A DNA stretch of 64,000 bases from Fremontodendron californicum (lineage: Eukaryota > Streptophyta > Magnoliopsida > Malvales > Malvaceae), in assembly GCA_030761205.1 (NCBI GenBank), contig JAULJL010000002.1:39706814-39770813 (forward strand), given 5' to 3'. Below are positions 60,186 through 64,000 of the stretch, one piece after another. The notes beneath the pieces were generated by a model, which was not told where the DNA came from, did no database searches, and saw only the letters and a program-made list of their open reading frames with translations. The position numbers were made by a program, and so were the translations under genes. Position 1 is the stretch's first letter, and the number at the start of each line of letters is the position of its first letter.

Positions 60186-62294
60186 TGTTGGAAACGGCGC
60201 CCATTAGGGCACACCGTTTCAAAGGATTAACTTCCGTTTGAAAGTTATTAATTGCTTAAAATAAAACAACTGCTAAGGCAGTTAATAAAAAACTAGAGGT
60301 GGCAAAATGAACCCGAACCCGAAAATCCGCCCAGAAAAACCCGAACCCGAACCCGCCCAAACCCGATTTGACCAAAAAGTCAAAAACCCGAACCCGAAAA
60401 AGCCCGAACCCGAATGGGCCCGAACCCGAATGGACCCGAACCCGAATGGGCCCTAACCCGAATGGGCCCGAACCTGAATGGACCCGAACCCGAATGGGCC
60501 CGAACCCGAATGAGCCCGAACCCGAATGAGCCCGAACCCGAATGGACCCGAACCCGAGACCGGCCCGAACCCGAACCCGAATTCAATACTAGAAATAAAA
60601 ATAATCAAATTGCAATTAATTTTTTTTTTACAAAGCAATAACTTTAATTATTAATTTTATTCTAATTTTTTTAATAATTTAATTAAAATTTAAAATTTAA
60701 TATATTATATATTATATATATATATGATGATGAAATAATAATTTTATCAAAAAGTAAATTATATTTTGTACTTATAAGTTATAACTTTAACGTCTCATAT
60801 CATCATAAATTTACAATCTAAATATTTTAAATTCTTGAAAATTTTAGAGATGTGAAAAAAAAATTGACAATAATTCAATTAATCTATAAGGGTAAAAAAA
60901 TTGACAATAATTCAATTATTTTGGCCTTTTGGGTTATACTTATACGGTTAGGTTAGGGTGGGTTTAATTGGATTATGGCTTTCATGTGATTTTATTTTAG
61001 CGGGTGGGTTTAATGGGGTTTTGGGTTTTATGGTCTTTTGGTTTTGGGTATATTTATTATATATTAATAAATAATCATATTAATTATATATTTATTACGT
61101 ATAATTTAAATATAAATTATATTTTTTAGTACTACTTTATAATTTATACTTTATACTGATGAAAAAAATATAAGTACTCGATATATATATATATATATAT
61201 CTTGACTATAAGCATAAATTTTTTGCATTTTATAAGTATATAAACGAATAGATGAAGGCCAGGATTTATTTTTAAAAGTTTTTTATTTTATAGTGAATAT
61301 AAATTATAATGTATTTATATTTTGAAATTCGAGTTCATCAAATCAATTATTTTAAATATCAATATGATTAATTTATAATATATCATATTTTTTATAATAA
61401 ATTATTTCAAAATTTGATTTTATATAACAAATTAATTTCTTATTCTTTTGGTGCTAACAAATATTAATTTTAAAAAATAAATATAATTAAAAATATCATA
61501 TAATAGCAAAAGTATAAAAATAAAAATAATAATAAATTAATAATTTGTTTTTAGATATAAATATTTAAATTATGTAAAAATGATTACATCTAATATAAAA
61601 TAAAATGATGTAAAACATACCCGAATCCAGACCGAACCCGAACCCAGACCGAACCCGAACCCGAACCCGAATGGGCCCGAACCCGAATGGGCCCGAACCC
61701 GAATGAGCCCGAACCCGAATGGGCCCGAACCCGAATGAGCCCGAACCCGAATGGACCCGAACCCGAATGAGCCCGAACCCGGATGAGCCCGAACCCGAAT
61801 GAGCCCGAACCCGAATGAACCCGAACCCGAATAAACCCGAACCCGAATGAACCCGACCCGAACCCGCCCGAACCCGCCCAATTGCCACCTCTATAAAAAA
61901 CAATAAAAAGGCTTCAATTAAGAAGCTTTCATTCGGCCAATTTTAACAAAAAGCAAAAAGAGAGAATGAATTGAAGAACTCTCTCAACTTTTGGCCCGAG
62001 AAGAAAAAGAAAGTTGTTCATTACTTCATTAGCCAAGAACAAGAACTTCAAGAAAGAAGTTAGTAATTCGGCCAATGAAAAAGTTAAAGGGAAAATAAGT
62101 TTTCTCTGAAAACATAAGACAATACTCAGAATCTCTTCAATATTCGAATAATTTAGTAATGTGGTAAATAAATAATTTTCGATTACGTGATTTTGTTTCC
62201 GACCAATGAATCAAGACCGATTCCGCATCAAACGATCCTGTAAGTTATTTAATTTCGTATTTATTGTTATAGATTATTTACGTAATAATCAACA
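60186..62294 (+). mobile_element. Solo LTR, Copia-like, split by a nested hAT
   Basis: Starts tgttggaaacggcgcc and ends ataatcaaca (TGTTG...CAACA), with a 5-bp TSD attac at 60181-60185 and 62295-62299. Removing the nested hAT (60294-61893) and its extra TSD leaves about 501 bases. No PBS, polypurine tract or second LTR is present, so it is a solo LTR. The plus orientation is assumed. Superfamily unproven. Confidence 0.75.
60294..61893 (-). mobile_element. Non-autonomous hAT element, copy 2 (reversed)
   Basis: Ends tagaggtggc and gccacctcta with a perfect 8-bp TSD taaaaaac (60286-60293, 61894-61901). The interior is the reverse complement of copy 1, including both 16-bp arrays (about 60305-60580 and 61617-61880) and the AT-rich core. 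1600 bases against 1520 in copy 1; differences seem to be mostly array length. It is inserted inside the solo LTR. Confidence 0.88.
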
Positions 62295-62904
62295 ATTACA
62301 ACTTAATTAATTTATAAGATCATGATATATTATTCTTATAATGATATTTATACTAATTAAATTAACTTTTTTATTATAAAGATATTGGGATTGAATATTA
62401 TATATGAAAAAATCAAGTTTGCTCTACTTGCCTTAACAATCTTATTATTACTACTAACTAAACGAATAAAGCTATATTAAATTAAATGCTTAAAATGGTT
62501 TTTATTTAACTATATACTAAATAGGTATCATAATTAAAATTTTAAAATAATGTTTATAGTTTATATATGTTATATACTTATATTAAAAATTAAATGTGTT
62601 TTATATATAAACGTAATAATTTAAAAGTATATACAAGTTAATGACACGTTAAATTAACGTTTTTTAAACATGTTAACAGATACGTGTCGATACGTTTACA
62701 CGTTTATGACACGATTAGTTAATCGTGTCTTAGACGTTTTATACGTATTTAACACGTTTATGATACGAAACTTTTCGTGTCATAAACATGTCGACATGAT
62801 TATGACACGAAATACGATTATATAAAACTCATGCACGATTAACGCGTATTATATGCGTGTTGATTTTTTGTATCGTGTCTAAAATTATGAGATCTAATTA
62901 AAAC

Positions 62905-64000
62905 CATGTCCTTTCGGTCAAAATTGGAGGGATAGTGTGGTTAAAATCTCCACTGAGATACATCCAAATGTACAAAAAATGGGGACCGAAACTTCCAAAA
63001 TAAAGTTCCGATTCCACCGTATCTCCAAACGAAGCCTAAGCTTGACTTTGGAATTTCAGCCTTGTAAGTTGTAACTAATGGGTATAACAGTGTCATCATT
63101 GCTTGTTGATTCTTTCTAATTCTGGTTTTTCTTATGAGCTTAAAAGGTCGGTTTGTCGTTTGTGAAAAAGCGACGGAGTCAAAGGTACATACGTTTACGT
63201 GAGGTAACAATGACAGTTTATATAATAATAGCTAAATGCTTAGTTCAGGTAATCTTAAACACAATAAAATTATATAACACGAATATAATATATAAAAAAA
63301 TTTAAAATATGATACAATACAAAAAAATAATATAAATATGATTTGAATATATAAACGTATTAAATTTATATAGAATGAATTATTAACGTGTTAAATTTTA
63401 TATAAATATATAATACGTTACACATAATTAAAACACGAAAAAATAATACGAATATACGAATTGTCAAATTTTAAAATGCTTAATCATTTTTATTAAGTAA
63501 CCAATTCTTAATTTATCATCAAAATTTTAAATTGGTGAGAACTTTGATTTTAAGTTTAATTGATCTGATTGGTTCAATATGCCAATTTAATCGGAGAGAA
63601 ATTTTAATATTAAATAAATAATAAATATAGTAAATACTTAATAAAAAAATATGTAATTGATTTAATGGTATAATCTTTAATATCTTTTAATTAAAGAGTT
63701 AAAAATTTAAATCTCATCACTTACAAAAAATATATATATTAAATAATAAATAAATTTAAAACTTGGCCTTTTTCCTGGACTGTTTAAGCAATAAATTTTT
63801 GAACCTTCAATTCCACACACAAAAATTTCAAGTTAAAAGGAAAGTTGTAACCTTTATTCAGTATTTATTTATTTTTGTCAAAGATTGTTTTGTTTTCTTA
63901 ATTATGAATTTATATCTATAAAAAATGTTAAACATTTAAATTTTAAAATAAAATAAGGACAATCTTAGATTTTTAATTATAACTAGTTTTAATCCCGTGC
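62905..64000. other. AT-rich DNA with decayed ACACG-type repeat
   Basis: 63250-63480 resembles the decayed region at 11880-11945 (tattaacgtgt.aaa.tttatataaat). The open frame at 62941-63210 lacks any recognisable domain and is not supported. No gene was found. Confidence 0.4.

Larger units (their letters stand above)
53312..62896. mobile_element. Outer hAT element, split by two nested insertions
   Basis: Perfect 8-bp TSD attaaaac at 53304-53311 and 62897-62904. Ends tagatttggcaatt (left) and ...aattatgagatcta (right) give short imperfect inverted repeats starting TAGAT. Sequence next to both ends is rich in acacgacacg motifs. Subtracting the LTR element (53824-59995) and the solo LTR (60186-62294) with their TSDs leaves about 1294 bases of its own. 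No transposase. Two direct 22-bp copies of taaataggtatcataattaaaa lie in its left and right parts. Confidence 0.78.

Noticed and set aside
62941..63210. An 89-codon minus-strand gene
   Set aside because: No recognised motif, start context or splice evidence; composition looks like chance.

Overview
The window is nuclear DNA from a flowering plant, most likely a eudicot. The evidence is AT-rich intergenic DNA, genes with GT-AG introns, plant-specific families (RBP45/47, DUF1645, phytocyanin, CDPK-related kinase, NAC, CYP96) and a dense load of hAT, Tourist-like, SINE, Copia and Gypsy elements. The species cannot be named from the sequence alone. All gene models were read by eye; no alignment or search was run.

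Layout. 1-2.3 kb: the 3' exons of a sulfotransferase-like gene, with a SINE in the preceding non-coding DNA. 3.0-4.5 kb: a non-autonomous hAT element built on 16-bp arrays. 6.1-10.5 kb: a complete six-exon RBP45/47-type RNA-binding protein gene with a TRIM-like remnant in intron 1. 11.5-15.8 kb: AT-rich DNA with decayed hAT-like sequence and one decayed gene fragment. 15.9-17.1 kb: an intact DUF1645 gene. 21.1-24.1 kb: a ZOP1-like pseudogene with its 5' third duplicated in tandem. 25.7-27.1 kb: an intact single-exon ALP1-like gene derived from a PIF/Harbinger transposase. 28.5-38.3 kb: a CDPK-related kinase (CRK) pseudogene on the minus strand. Its large first intron now holds a rearranged Copia retrotransposon, a chimeric NAC (NST-like) retrocopy, a 136-bp tandem repeat and an LTR-like fragment. 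40-43 kb: two Tourist-like MITEs in opposite orientation and a 39-bp perfect-type hairpin. 48.3-52.1 kb: a pair of phytocyanin-like genes with a CYP96-like P450 pseudogene between them. 53.3-62.9 kb: a nested transposon stack.

Most notable structures. (1) The Copia complex at 31.5-36.5 kb has a 1.3-kb near-identical inverted repeat of pol plus LTR. It also has two complete LTRs joined head to tail by only three bases, as in a 2-LTR circle, and a direct junction between Copia RT sequence and an apparently intronless NAC retrocopy. (2) The 53.3-62.9 kb stack resolves cleanly by target-site duplications: an outer hAT (8-bp TSD) contains a gag-only Gypsy-type element (1.5-kb LTRs, 5-bp TSD) and a solo LTR (5-bp TSD), and the solo LTR contains a second copy of the 16-bp-array hAT (8-bp TSD). 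(3) That hAT family has two full-length copies in the window in opposite orientation, both with perfect 8-bp TSDs.

Functionally the intact genes (RNA binding, DUF1645, ALP1-like, two phytocyanins, sulfotransferase end) are unrelated housekeeping or specialised plant genes and do not form a pathway. Three nearby gene relics (ZOP1, CRK, CYP96) and several orphan exon-like pieces show ongoing decay.
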